Shown: in pieces, positions 9,516 through 19,127 of the stretch
Numbering within the stretch: the stretch's first letter is position 1
Layout: each line of letters starts with the position of its first letter
NCBI GenBank assembly: GCA_046530735.1
Contig: JBHEQV010000009.1
Location: forward strand, 41,218-105,217
Source: Arsenophonus sp046530735
GTDB lineage: Bacteria > Pseudomonadota > Gammaproteobacteria > Enterobacterales > Enterobacteriaceae
Direction of reading: 5' to 3'
DNA: 64,000 nucleotides
Program-made: the position numbers and the translations under genes
The notes under the pieces: generated by a model
What the model saw: only the letters and a program-made list of their open reading frames with translations
Database searches by the model: none
Told to the model about the DNA's origin: nothing

Positions 9516-10583
9516 TTATTTAGCAACTTCAATTAATGTTACAGCTACGCGTTTAGTTGCGTCTGTAATCGATATCGCTCGCGCTTTTTTTGCCATATCC
9601 AATAACTGTGGCCGCGACCATTGTCTTAATAGATTTACCAACGTGTTCGTTGAAAATTGCGGTTGCTCAATAATTTTCGCTGCTCCAGCCTTTTCTAATG
9701 GTAACGCATTCCAATACTGTTGCCGATCTTTATGCTGGAATGGAATAAAAATTGCTGGTAAGCCTGCAGCAGCAACTTCACTAACCGTTAAAGCACCTGC
9801 GCGACAAACAATGATATCAGCCCAGGCATAAGCCTTAGCTATATCATCAATAAATTCAGTTACTTTATAAATATCTGATTTACCACATAACTTTTTATAT
9901 AAAGTTTCTGTCATTTGCTGAGCACCTTTGCCTGCTTGATGCCAAATGATCACTTTCCCATCTAATTTAGCCGCAACTTCGGGTAATATTCGATTTAAAA
10001 TTCTTGCCCCTTGACTACCACCTATAACCAAAATTCGAATAGCACCATCACGATTAATTAAGCGTTCTTCAGGTTCAGGTAAAGCTAATACTGCTTCACG
10101 AACTGGGTTTCCGACTACCGTAGCATTAGAGAAGGCACTTGGAAATGCTTGTAAAACACGCTTGGCAATTTTAGCCAACCAACGATTGGTTAATCCTGGT
10201 ATCCCATTTTGTTCATGCAATACAATTGGAATATTAGATAACCATGCAGCAATACCGCCAGGGCCAGAAACATATCCTCCCATACCTAATACAACATCAG
10301 GTTTATAACGCTGCATAATTATTTTCGCCTGCTTTATTGCTTTAATAACTTTAAACGGTGCTAACAGTACTGCTTTGATACCTTTACCACGTAAACCTGA
10401 AATTTTTATAAATTCAATTTCAATGCCATGCTTAGGAACTAAATCTGCCTCCATTCGATCAGCGGTTCCTAACCAAAGAACATCCCAGCCTTGTAGCTTT
10501 AGATAATTAGCTACTGCTAGTCCTGGAAAAACATGCCCTCCAGTGCCGCCTGCCATCACTAGTAGGCGTTTTGGTTGGCTCAT
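9516..10583 (-). CDS. murG: UDP-GlcNAc:undecaprenyl-PP-MurNAc-pentapeptide GlcNAc transferase
   Basis: MurG is a GT-B glycosyltransferase on the inner face of the membrane that turns lipid I into lipid II. It has 355 residues, the same as E. coli. Visible motifs are the N-terminal glycine loop GGTGGHVFPG (11-20), a second glycine loop GMGGYVSGPGG near 103, HEQN near 125 and the UDP-GlcNAc site (ICRAGALTVSEVAAAG, near 265). The start codon overlaps the ftsW stop as ATGA, so the two are probably translated together. Confidence 0.98.
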   Translation of the reverse strand: MSQPKRLLVMAGGTGGHVFPGLAVANYLKLQGWDVLWLGTADRMEADLVPKHGIEIEFIKISGLRGKGIKAVLLAPFKVIKAIKQAKIIMQRYKPDVVLGMGGYVSGPGGIAAWLSNIPIVLHEQNGIPGLTNRWLAKIAKRVLQAFPSAFSNATVVGNPVREAVLALPEPEERLINRDGAIRILVIGGSQGARILNRILPEVAAKLDGKVIIWHQAGKGAQQMTETLYKKLCGKSDIYKVTEFIDDIAKAYAWADIIVCRAGALTVSEVAAAGLPAIFIPFQHKDRQQYWNALPLEKAGAAKIIEQPQFSTNTLVNLLRQWSRPQLLDMAKKARAISITDATKRVAVTLIEVAK

Positions 10584-11770
10584 TTCGTTCTCCTTATAAA
10601 TGCTTGCGCTCTCTTAAGGCGTGTTTCAAAATCGATACGTAATAAGATAGCTATAGCAATAAACATAATTAATAGGCTAGAACCACCATAGCTAATTAAC
10701 GGTAGTGTCAACCCTTTAGTTGGTAACATTCCTGCTGCTGCGCCAACATGAACTAACGCTTGGAAAGTGAAGCAGATACCGATTGAGCAAGCTAAATAAC
10801 CAGAGAAATGTTGTTTTGCATCTAACGCCCGTTTGCCAATCATCATGCTGCGAAAAGCAACGAAAAATAACATTAAAAGCACTAATAGAACACCGATATA
10901 ACCTAGTTCTTCCGCTAAAACTGAGAAAATAAAATCAGTATGTGCTTCAGGCAAATATTCTAATTTTTGAATAGAGTTACCTAAACCTTGACCCCATAGT
11001 TCACCTCGTCCAAACGCCATTAAAGATTGTGTTAATTGATAGCCACTGGCAAAAGGATCTGCCCATGGATTGATAAAAGAGGTTATTCGACGTAAACGAT
11101 AAGGCTTTAAATAGATCGAGCCAATAACACCTATCACACAAATAACAATACTGATAATAAACGGTGCTAATCTAGCACCTGAAAGGAATAGCAATGCTAA
11201 AGTTGTCACAACCAATACAATTACTGTACCTAAATCAGGCTGTAATAGCAGCAGAATAGCCATTAATATTAAAATGCACATCAGTTTAATAAAGCCTAAA
11301 AATCGTGTTCGTACCTCATCAGTTTTTCTAACTAAATAACTGGATACATAGCAAAATAGGGCTAATTTTGCGATTTCAGCTGGCTGTATACGAACAATAC
11401 CGATATTAATCCAACGAGAGGCACCATTAACTGAGCTACCGGCAACCAATACCACTAATAACAGTATTAAAGCAGTTATTAATAATAAAAAATTATATTT
11501 TTCCCATCGCACCATTGGAATATTTAAGACTAATAAAGACAAACAAAATGATAAAACCAGATAGACAACATCACGTTTAGCAAAGAAAAAAGGATCTTGT
11601 GTTAAACGCTGCCCAAGCGGCATTGAAGCTGATGTCACCATAATAAAACCAATTATAGCCAAACATAATGTAAGCCAAACTAAGGTACGATCATAAAGGA
11701 TTTTATCCAGAATATCATTATTAGGTTCACCGTCAGCCCAACTTGTTAGTCGTTTTAAGTTAAACATCAT
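10580..11770 (-). CDS. ftsW: Peptidoglycan glycosyltransferase FtsW (SEDS family)
   Basis: FtsW is the septal SEDS polymerase that works with FtsI to build division peptidoglycan. The 396-residue protein is highly hydrophobic with about ten membrane segments and shows the SEDS motifs RWINIGIVRIQPAEIAKLA (loop 3-4), QPDLGTVIV, the catalytic-loop region EAHTDFIFSVLAEELG and PLISYGGSSL near the C-terminus. The ATG at 11770 overlaps the murD stop and the end overlaps the murG start, typical of a tightly packed dcw cluster. It is slightly shorter than the E. coli protein (414) at the N-terminus. Confidence 0.97.
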   Translation of the reverse strand: MMFNLKRLTSWADGEPNNDILDKILYDRTLVWLTLCLAIIGFIMVTSASMPLGQRLTQDPFFFAKRDVVYLVLSFCLSLLVLNIPMVRWEKYNFLLLITALILLLVVLVAGSSVNGASRWINIGIVRIQPAEIAKLALFCYVSSYLVRKTDEVRTRFLGFIKLMCILILMAILLLLQPDLGTVIVLVVTTLALLFLSGARLAPFIISIVICVIGVIGSIYLKPYRLRRITSFINPWADPFASGYQLTQSLMAFGRGELWGQGLGNSIQKLEYLPEAHTDFIFSVLAEELGYIGVLLVLLMLFFVAFRSMMIGKRALDAKQHFSGYLACSIGICFTFQALVHVGAAAGMLPTKGLTLPLISYGGSSLLIMFIAIAILLRIDFETRLKRAQAFIRRTK

Positions 11771-13080
11771 TATTGACCTAACTCCTTCGCTAATTGGCTA
11801 AATCTATCACCCCGTTCTTCAAAATTATGAAATTGATCGAAGCTAGCGCAAGCTGGTGAGAGAAGCACAATATCACCAGCTTTCAATTCTGGTGCAATGG
11901 CACGTAGACATTGTTCCATTGTATCTAGTAGCAAACTATTTTGTTTTAACTGTACTAATTGATAACCATCATAGCCAAAACAGTATAATTTAATATTTTT
12001 TGCTGAAATATATGGTTTTAACGGTGAAAAATCTGCTGATTTTCCATATCCACCCAATAATAAATAAAGCGTCCCCTCTACTTGTAAATTTTTTAAAGCC
12101 TCTTTTGTGCTGGCAACATTAGTTGATTTAGAATCATTAATCCATTGAATATCTTGATGCTGATGAACTAATTGGCAACGATGAGGTAAACCTGCATATT
12201 GAGTTAATGCTTCTAAACTAGCCTTACGTGGAATATTAACTGCATCTGCTAAAGCTATGGCAGTCATTCCATTAAGATGATTATGCTGTCCAATTAGCCT
12301 TATTTTAGCAGTATTGATAATCGGCTGCCCTTTTATTTGGAGTTCTTGGAAACGAGTATTTAATTGATAATCGCCGCTATTAATACCAAAACTGATACAA
12401 CGGGCATCACGGCCAAATAAAGGCCAGGTTCGTGGATCTTGTTCATTAATAATACAAACTTTAGCGTCAGTATAAATTTGTAACTTAGCTGCACGGTACT
12501 GTTCAACGCCTTTCGGATATCGATCTATATGATCTTCTGTCAGATTCAATATGGTTGCTGCCGCAGCCTTTAAACTTGATGTTGTTTCAAGCTGAAAACT
12601 AGAAAGCTCTAATACATACAAGTCATAATTTTTTACTAATAATGTCAACGCTGACGTTCCTATATTGCCACCAACTGCCACTTTCCAATTAGCTGCTTTT
12701 GCCATTTCACCAACTAATACTGTAACTGTGCTCTTACCATTAGAGCCGGTGATAGCAACTATTGGTTTAGTTGTTTCACGACAAAAAAGTTCAATATCAC
12801 CAATAATTTCAATACCTTTATCTGCGGCTATTTTTAATTCTCGGGTAGTAAGTGAAATCCCTGGGCTTACGACGATCAAATCAGCTGCCATCAACCATTC
12901 ACTATTCCAACTACCGCAGTGACATGTTACTTCCACAGGCAATTTATCCTTACCTGGCGGTGTTATTCGGGTATCAATTACACGTGGCACAACCTGGCGA
13001 GATAGAAAGAAGTCGACACAGGATAAACCTGTCTGACCTAATCCGATAATAACAACTTTTTTACCATGATAATTAGCCAT
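11770..13080 (-). CDS. murD: UDP-N-acetylmuramoyl-L-alanine--D-glutamate ligase
   Basis: MurD adds D-Glu to UDP-MurNAc-L-Ala. The start at ATG 13080 (MANYHGKKVVIIGLG) matches the family and follows the mraY stop by two bases; the frame is open for 60 bases more, but that would run into mraY. N-terminal UDP-binding domain with GLGQTGLSCVDFF, ATP loop GSNGKSTV near 112, the NLTEDHIDRYP motif near 180 and the C-terminal LSPACASFDQF are present. About 436 residues against 438 in E. coli. Lies between mraY and ftsW in the conserved order. Confidence 0.97.
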   Translation of the reverse strand: MANYHGKKVVIIGLGQTGLSCVDFFLSRQVVPRVIDTRITPPGKDKLPVEVTCHCGSWNSEWLMAADLIVVSPGISLTTRELKIAADKGIEIIGDIELFCRETTKPIVAITGSNGKSTVTVLVGEMAKAANWKVAVGGNIGTSALTLLVKNYDLYVLELSSFQLETTSSLKAAAATILNLTEDHIDRYPKGVEQYRAAKLQIYTDAKVCIINEQDPRTWPLFGRDARCISFGINSGDYQLNTRFQELQIKGQPIINTAKIRLIGQHNHLNGMTAIALADAVNIPRKASLEALTQYAGLPHRCQLVHQHQDIQWINDSKSTNVASTKEALKNLQVEGTLYLLLGGYGKSADFSPLKPYISAKNIKLYCFGYDGYQLVQLKQNSLLLDTMEQCLRAIAPELKAGDIVLLSPACASFDQFHNFEERGDRFSQLAKELGQ

Positions 13081-13082
13081 TA

Positions 13083-14165
13083 TTAACGTATCTTTAATGT
13101 TAGCAATCCAATCAATACTAACATTAATGAGATGATCCAAAAACGCACAATAACTCGAGGTTCAGGCCACCCTTTTAATTCATAATGATGATGGATCGGC
13201 GCCATACGAAAAATACGTTGACCGCGTAGTTTAAATGATCCCACTTGTAAAATTACCGATAAGGCTTCAATAACAAACACGCCACCCATAATCAACAGCA
13301 AAAATTCCTGACGTAGTAAAACCGCAATCGTTCCCAATGCGCCGCCTAATGCCAATGAGCCAACATCACCCATGAAAACTTGCGCAGGATAAGTGTTAAA
13401 CCATAAAAACCCCAACCCGGCACCTACAATTGCCGTACAAACTACAACTAATTCACCTGCATTGTTGATATAAGGAATTTTTAAATAGTTAGCAAAATTG
13501 AAATTACCCGTTGCCCAAGCCACTAATGCAAAACCTGCTGAAATAAAAACAGTTGGCATAATCGCTAAGCCATCTAATCCATCAGTTAAATTAACTGCAT
13601 TACTTGTGCCAACAATGACAAAATAAATCAGTAAAATATAAAACAAACCAAGTTGTGGCATGACATCTTTAAAAAATGGTACAACTAATTGAGTAACTGC
13701 CGTACCTTTACCTGTATTATATAAAGAAAATCCTATTCCTAAAGCCAAGATAGATTGCCAGAAATATTTCCAACGAGCGATCAACCCTCTAGAGTTTTTA
13801 CGTACTACTTTATGATAATCATCAATAAAGCCAATAAGGCCATATCCCAACAAAACAGCTAATACATACCAAACATAGGGATTATTTAACCGCGTCCATA
13901 GTATGACTGAAATCACAATAGAAGATAAGATCAATACACCTCCCATGGTAGGTGTGCCACGTTTGCTAAAATGCGATTCGGGACCTTCATTACGTACAAT
14001 TTGACCTATTTGTAATTTTTGCAAATAGGAAATCAAATGAGGTCCAATCCATAGCGCAATCATCAAAGCCGTTAATAAACTGGTAATAGCCCGAAATGTC
14101 AAATAGGAAAAAAGATTAAAGCCAGAAAAATATTTAACTAAATATTTAGCTAACCAAACTAGCAT
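13083..14165 (-). CDS. mraY: Phospho-MurNAc-pentapeptide translocase MraY
   Basis: MraY is the integral membrane enzyme that transfers phospho-MurNAc-pentapeptide to undecaprenyl phosphate, making lipid I. The 360-residue protein has about ten membrane segments. Key motifs are GPESHFSKRGTPTMGG near residue 63, the catalytic aspartates in FIDDYHKVVRKNSRG and NLTDGLDGLA, and the cytoplasmic HHHYELKGWPE loop near 325. Start chosen at ATG 14165 (MLVWLAKYLVKYF), the family N-terminus, overlapping the murF stop by seven bases; an ATG nine bases earlier is also in frame. Confidence 0.97.
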   Translation of the reverse strand: MLVWLAKYLVKYFSGFNLFSYLTFRAITSLLTALMIALWIGPHLISYLQKLQIGQIVRNEGPESHFSKRGTPTMGGVLILSSIVISVILWTRLNNPYVWYVLAVLLGYGLIGFIDDYHKVVRKNSRGLIARWKYFWQSILALGIGFSLYNTGKGTAVTQLVVPFFKDVMPQLGLFYILLIYFVIVGTSNAVNLTDGLDGLAIMPTVFISAGFALVAWATGNFNFANYLKIPYINNAGELVVVCTAIVGAGLGFLWFNTYPAQVFMGDVGSLALGGALGTIAVLLRQEFLLLIMGGVFVIEALSVILQVGSFKLRGQRIFRMAPIHHHYELKGWPEPRVIVRFWIISLMLVLIGLLTLKIR

Positions 14166-15541
14166 AAAAAGCACTCCTGTATGGCATGTACAACTTTTTC
14201 CATTCCACTACTACGCGAACCTTTAACTAAAATTGATACAGTTTCGTGTTCTCTTGTTAATGAGATCAGTTTCGGAATTAACTCTTTTTTAGAAGCAAAA
14301 TGCTCCCCGCAACTACTCTCTTGACTAATAATGATACTTTGTTGACCAACAGTTAACACTTTGTCAAGTTTCATTTTGTGAATCGCTACGCCTACTTCTT
14401 GATGATATTTTTTAGTTTTCTTGCCTAATTCATTCATATCACTAACAACTAAAATACGGTATCCAGGCATTTGAGATAAAATAGCAGCTGCAGCAATCAT
14501 GGAGCTGGTATTGGCATTGTATGTATCATCTAAAATAAGTTTACCTGGCGCTAAATAGATTGGGTATAAACGACCCGACATAGGCTGAACAGATGCCAAT
14601 CCAACCCTAATATGCTCAAGCGTTGCACCAACAGATATTGCTAAAGCAGTAGCTGCTAATGCATTAGCAATATTATGTTTACCGGGTAATGGTAATACTA
14701 TTGAGACAACACCAATTGGTGTATGCAATTCAAATTCGTTAACTATTGATTTTGTAATAATATTTACTGGATAAAAATCAGCCTGTTTCTGTTTCGTTAT
14801 AGAAAAACGCCAAATAGTTTGTTCTTCCTTAAAATAATGTTGCCAGTTTTTCCAATCATGGCTAGTCAAATTAATAACCGCCGTTCCTTTTTCCGCTAAT
14901 CCCTGAAAAATTTCGCCCTTTGCCTTAGCAACTCCCGCTAATGAACTAAAACCTTCAAGATGAGCAGCAAATAAATTATTAACTAATACACTATCTGATT
15001 TAACTAAATCAGTGATATATGCGATTTCACCTATATGATTAGCTCCCATTTCAATCACTGCATATTGGTGTTCTTCCGTTAACCTAAATAATGTTAACGG
15101 AACACCAATATCATTATTAAAATTACCTGCAGTAAAAAGTGTTGTGCCACATTGAGATAGAATAGCAGCCACCATCTCTTTAACCGAGGTTTTACCAGAA
15201 GAGCCAGTTAACCCTATAACCTTAGCTTTGCTTTGTGATCGAACCCAAGCAGCTAATTTTCCCATAGCTAAACGCGCATCTTTAACGATAACTTGGGGAC
15301 AGTAAATAGTTAATGGCCGATCAACTAATAATGCCGTAGCACCAGCTGTAGCAGCCTCTTTAGCAAAATGATGACCATCAAAATTCTCACCCTTTAAAGC
15401 AATAAATAAACCATTAACTGGTTTCTGACGGCTATTAGTTGTTATTACATTAAGCCATAAACTTTCTGCCTGTTGATTATTTATGTTCTGCAGAGCACCT
15501 TGTGTCACAGTAGCTAATTGCTTCAATGAAATAGGGATCAT
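14159..15541 (-). CDS. murF: UDP-MurNAc-tripeptide--D-alanyl-D-alanine ligase
   Basis: MurF joins D-Ala-D-Ala to the UDP-MurNAc tripeptide, finishing the soluble precursor. It has 460 residues (E. coli 452). The ATP loop reads GSSGKTSVKE near residue 112, followed by NNDIGVPLTLFRL and EMGANHIGEIAY, then LPLPGKHNIANALAA and the C-terminal ILVKGSRSSGMEKVV. The ATG overlaps the murE stop by four bases (ATGA), and the end overlaps the mraY start. No missing residues noticed; slightly less conserved than its neighbours, as is usual for MurF. Confidence 0.97.
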   Translation of the reverse strand: MIPISLKQLATVTQGALQNINNQQAESLWLNVITTNSRQKPVNGLFIALKGENFDGHHFAKEAATAGATALLVDRPLTIYCPQVIVKDARLAMGKLAAWVRSQSKAKVIGLTGSSGKTSVKEMVAAILSQCGTTLFTAGNFNNDIGVPLTLFRLTEEHQYAVIEMGANHIGEIAYITDLVKSDSVLVNNLFAAHLEGFSSLAGVAKAKGEIFQGLAEKGTAVINLTSHDWKNWQHYFKEEQTIWRFSITKQKQADFYPVNIITKSIVNEFELHTPIGVVSIVLPLPGKHNIANALAATALAISVGATLEHIRVGLASVQPMSGRLYPIYLAPGKLILDDTYNANTSSMIAAAAILSQMPGYRILVVSDMNELGKKTKKYHQEVGVAIHKMKLDKVLTVGQQSIIISQESSCGEHFASKKELIPKLISLTREHETVSILVKGSRSSGMEKVVHAIQECFLC

Positions 15542-17025
15542 ACCATCACCCCTAATAGCTGAGCTACCGTAAAGCGATCGGAATAATCGAGCCTACGATC
15601 ACCAATAATTTGATAATTTTCGTGACCTTTACCGGCAATTAATATGACATCATCAGTATTTGCCTGCATAATCACAGTAGTGATCGCTTTTACTCGTCCT
15701 ATAATAGGTATTGCCCGACCAGCGTCAAGAAAACCGCTCAAAATATCATCAATGATAGCTTTTGGCTCTTCACTACGTGGATTATCATCAGTTACTACCA
15801 CAATATCAGCATACTGTTCAGCTACACTCCCCATCAATGCACGTTTACCCTTATCTCGATCACCACCACAACCAAATACACACCAAAGTTTGCTACGACA
15901 ATGGAGACGAAGTGAAATTAATACTTTTTCGAGTGAATCAGGAGTATGAGCATAATCAACAACAACGGTTGGTCGTCCTAAAGAGGTGAAGACTTCCATT
16001 CGTCCACAAACTGGTTGTAAGGCATGCGATGATTCTATTACCATATCAAATGGGTAACCTATCATTAAAAGTGTTGCCATGGCTAGCATGACATTATTAA
16101 TATTAAAAACCCCAATTAATGGGCTTTCTAGCGAACTTCTCCCCCAGGTTGAATTAAAATAAATGGTCGCCCCACAATAATGATAATTAACTTGCTCTAC
16201 TAATACCCAAGCACCTTGCCAATTAATAGGTATACATTTTTTCATTGAAACTGCACATGCCTGTGGCAATCTTTTAAGCCACTGCAAACCCGTATCATCA
16301 TCCACATTAATAATCTGTTTATCAGATTTATGAGTTGAAAATAATAACCATTTTGCAGCTGCATAATTTTCCATATCACCATGATAATCAAGGTGATCAC
16401 GACTTAAATTAGTAAATACAGCAGCAGCAAAAGGAATGGCGGAAACCCGACCTTGCACTAAACCATGGGAGGAAACTTCCATAACCACTAAAGTAGCATG
16501 TTTGTCAACTAACAACTTCAATTCAGCCTGAATATTAACCGCAGAGCCAGTGGTATTTTCGCTAGGTATAATTTGTCCTAATATTCCATTACCCACTGTG
16601 CCCATTATGGCAGTAACTTCGCCAATTCCTTTCAGCCAGTGAGCAATTAGCTGAGTAGTGGTTGTTTTACCATTTGTTCCTGTTACACCAATTAATTTTA
16701 ACTTTTCAGCTGGATGTTGATAAAATTTTCCTGCTAACAATGATAATTGATTATTCAGATCGTTAATATAAATGATAGGAACGCCATGCATATATCTAAT
16801 CGTTCCATCTTCAGTTTCACTTTGTGCTTCAGCAATAATTGCGGAGACACCTTGTGCTATCGCTTGAGAAATATATTGTCGTCCATCTATTTTATGACCC
16901 TTAACTGCTAAAAATAGGTCTCCTGTCGCTACCTTACGGCTATCAAGTATTATTTCTCGTAACACCTTATTTGGTGCATTAATACCAAATGGTGTAAGTA
17001 AATCGTGTAAATTACGATCTTCCAC
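15538..17025 (-). CDS. murE: UDP-MurNAc-tripeptide synthetase (meso-DAP adding)
   Basis: MurE adds the third residue of the stem peptide. It has 495 residues, the same as E. coli. The ATP loop GTNGKTTTTQ is near residue 115, and the substrate-specificity motif DNPRSEEP near 414 is the form that selects meso-diaminopimelate, so the wall is of the ordinary Gram-negative A1-gamma type. Also visible are SSHGLVQGR, NLSRDHLDYHG and IAGKGHENYQ near the C-terminus. It overlaps the end of ftsI by 14 bases and the start of murF by four. Confidence 0.97.
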   Translation of the reverse strand: MEDRNLHDLLTPFGINAPNKVLREIILDSRKVATGDLFLAVKGHKIDGRQYISQAIAQGVSAIIAEAQSETEDGTIRYMHGVPIIYINDLNNQLSLLAGKFYQHPAEKLKLIGVTGTNGKTTTTQLIAHWLKGIGEVTAIMGTVGNGILGQIIPSENTTGSAVNIQAELKLLVDKHATLVVMEVSSHGLVQGRVSAIPFAAAVFTNLSRDHLDYHGDMENYAAAKWLLFSTHKSDKQIINVDDDTGLQWLKRLPQACAVSMKKCIPINWQGAWVLVEQVNYHYCGATIYFNSTWGRSSLESPLIGVFNINNVMLAMATLLMIGYPFDMVIESSHALQPVCGRMEVFTSLGRPTVVVDYAHTPDSLEKVLISLRLHCRSKLWCVFGCGGDRDKGKRALMGSVAEQYADIVVVTDDNPRSEEPKAIIDDILSGFLDAGRAIPIIGRVKAITTVIMQANTDDVILIAGKGHENYQIIGDRRLDYSDRFTVAQLLGVMV

Positions 17026-18781
17026 CTGTATCCTCTTTTATCTTGTTAATTACTAATTCATTCTCATTTGAGATCAATGCATCAGGCTCTATATTCATTA
17101 AACGTAAAACGCCCCCAATAATGGATCTAAATACGGGTGCAGAAACAGCACCACCGTAATATTTTCCCGCAGTAGGCGTATTGATAATCACAACCAGAGC
17201 ATAGCGAGGATTGCTTGCCGGAGCTCCTCCTGCCGTATAAGCAATATATTCATTAATATAATGACCATTATTGCCCACTTTTTTTACTGTACCTGTCTTA
17301 ATTGCTATTCGATAACCCTTGACTGTAGCACGAACACTACCAGCACTAGGTAATGCAACACTTTCCATCATACGAACTACTGTGCGCATAATCTCTTCAG
17401 GGAAAATACGAATACCTGATACCGGCGGATTAACTTTTATGATTGATAGTGGACGATAAATACCAAAACTAACAATTGTTGCATAAACTCTCGCTAACTG
17501 TAATGGTGTCACCATTAGCCCATAACCAAAAGAAAAAGTGGCCCTTTCAAACTCAGACCACCGCATTTTTTTATCAGGAAATATTCCACTACTTTCTCCA
17601 ATTAATCCCAAATTTGTTGCTTTACCCAAACCAAAACGAGCATAAACATTTATCAGTTCATCTGCAGGCATCGCTAATGCTAACTTTGAAACACCAACAT
17701 TACTTGATTTTTGTAAAATACCAGTAATGGATAACTTACTATATCTTGCTACATCTTTAATTTCATGACCATTAATCATATAGGGTTGAGTATTTAATAC
17801 ACTATTGGCTTTGATAATTCCATTATTCAATGCACTAACAATTACCATCGGTTTAACTGTTGAACCAGGTTCAAATACATCGGTAATCGCACGATTTCGC
17901 ATAATTTTAGTTGGAGTACCAGCAATATTATTCGGGTTATAGGATGGACTATTAACCATTGCTAATACTTCACCCGTGTGAACATCAACTAAAATAGCAG
18001 TGCCCGATTCAGCTTTATTTTTCATTACACTGCGTGTTAATTCACGATAAACCAATGACTGTATGCGTTCGTCTATACTTAATACCAAATCGTGAGCAAC
18101 CTGCCTATCAGTGGAGAAAACATCTTCAATAACCTGCCCATAACGATCTTTACGCACTATCCTTTTTCCTGGTGCTCCAGTTAACAGATAGTTAAAGCTT
18201 TTTTCAATTCCTTCAATTCCCTGGCCATCAATATCTGTCACTCCAATCAAATGAGCAGATACTGGACCAGATGGATAATAACGACGCGACTCTTTACGTA
18301 AATAAATACCCGCTATTTTTAATTTGCTAATATATTCACCAACAGATGGATTTACTTGGCGAGCTAAATAGACAAACTGATTGTTAGGATTGATACTAAT
18401 TTTATGATTCACTTGTTTAAGTGGTATTCTTAATTCATTTGCTAATGCTTGCCAACGTTCATTATTGGTTAATCCACCATTTTTATAAATTATTTTCGGA
18501 TCAGCCCAAATAGCATAAACTGGAACACTTACTGCTAACTGACGCCCCTCACGATCACTTATCATTCCGCGAGCGGTTGTCACTTTTTGAACGCGAAGCG
18601 AACGCATATCACCTTCTCTAACAAGCTTTTCTGAGTTAATAACTTGCAGATAAGTAACACGAATAATGAGACCAATTAATGCCAATCCTATACCTGTACA
18701 TAACAGCAAGAAACGCCAGCTAACATAGCTAACTTTTTTTTCGTACCGTCTTCTATATTTTCCTGAGTGTACAGGATTCAT
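17012..18781 (-). CDS. ftsI: Septal peptidoglycan transpeptidase (PBP3)
   Basis: FtsI cross-links septal peptidoglycan in the periplasm, paired with FtsW. The 589-residue protein (E. coli 588) has one N-terminal membrane segment (about residues 20-40), a pedestal domain and a transpeptidase domain. The three penicillin-binding motifs are intact: SxxK in EPGSTVKPMV near 305, SSN in QKSSNVGVSK near 360, and KTGT in IAIKTGTVKKV near 495. It begins 22 bases after ftsL and overlaps murE. The C-terminal tail is complete, so it should be active. Confidence 0.97.
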   Translation of the reverse strand: MNPVHSGKYRRRYEKKVSYVSWRFLLLCTGIGLALIGLIIRVTYLQVINSEKLVREGDMRSLRVQKVTTARGMISDREGRQLAVSVPVYAIWADPKIIYKNGGLTNNERWQALANELRIPLKQVNHKISINPNNQFVYLARQVNPSVGEYISKLKIAGIYLRKESRRYYPSGPVSAHLIGVTDIDGQGIEGIEKSFNYLLTGAPGKRIVRKDRYGQVIEDVFSTDRQVAHDLVLSIDERIQSLVYRELTRSVMKNKAESGTAILVDVHTGEVLAMVNSPSYNPNNIAGTPTKIMRNRAITDVFEPGSTVKPMVIVSALNNGIIKANSVLNTQPYMINGHEIKDVARYSKLSITGILQKSSNVGVSKLALAMPADELINVYARFGLGKATNLGLIGESSGIFPDKKMRWSEFERATFSFGYGLMVTPLQLARVYATIVSFGIYRPLSIIKVNPPVSGIRIFPEEIMRTVVRMMESVALPSAGSVRATVKGYRIAIKTGTVKKVGNNGHYINEYIAYTAGGAPASNPRYALVVIINTPTAGKYYGGAVSAPVFRSIIGGVLRLMNIEPDALISNENELVINKIKEDTGGRS

Positions 18782-18803
18782 GTTATTTACCTATTTACTA
18801 AAA

Positions 18804-19127
18804 CTACTTTGCAATCACAATATGTTCTTGCGTTGGATCTATATGGATCATTTGTAGCCTTTCTATCGAAAGGCGTTCAACTCGACTATAATTTCCTAAT
18901 GAGCTTTCTTCCAAAATTAAATTGCGCCATTCTATATCTAAAGATTCCTTTTCTTCTATCATTAAATCCTTTTGTATTGTTAATAACCGTGTTTGATGAC
19001 TGATGGTGATAATTGAAATCGCTGATATAATAATCATTATCAACAGAATTAATGGAACAGTTCCGTAGCGGAAAATATCATAACCAATGATCCTAATTAA
19101 GCTATATTTTTCCGCAGTCATTATCAT
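18804..19127 (-). CDS. ftsL: Cell division protein FtsL
   Basis: Small bitopic protein that forms a coiled coil with FtsB and bridges FtsQ to FtsWI. Its 107 residues have a membrane segment at about 18-40 (GTVPLILLIMIIISAIS), then a heptad-rich periplasmic helix. The family block DIEWRNLILEESSLGNYSRVE is shown only in part here: IEWRNLILEE and SRVERL are clear. The ATG at 19127 overlaps the rsmH stop as ATGA; an internal ATG two codons on is also possible. The cytoplasmic tail is shorter than in E. coli (121 residues in all). Confidence 0.93.
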   Translation of the reverse strand: MIMTAEKYSLIRIIGYDIFRYGTVPLILLIMIIISAISIITISHQTRLLTIQKDLMIEEKESLDIEWRNLILEESSLGNYSRVERLSIERLQMIHIDPTQEHIVIAK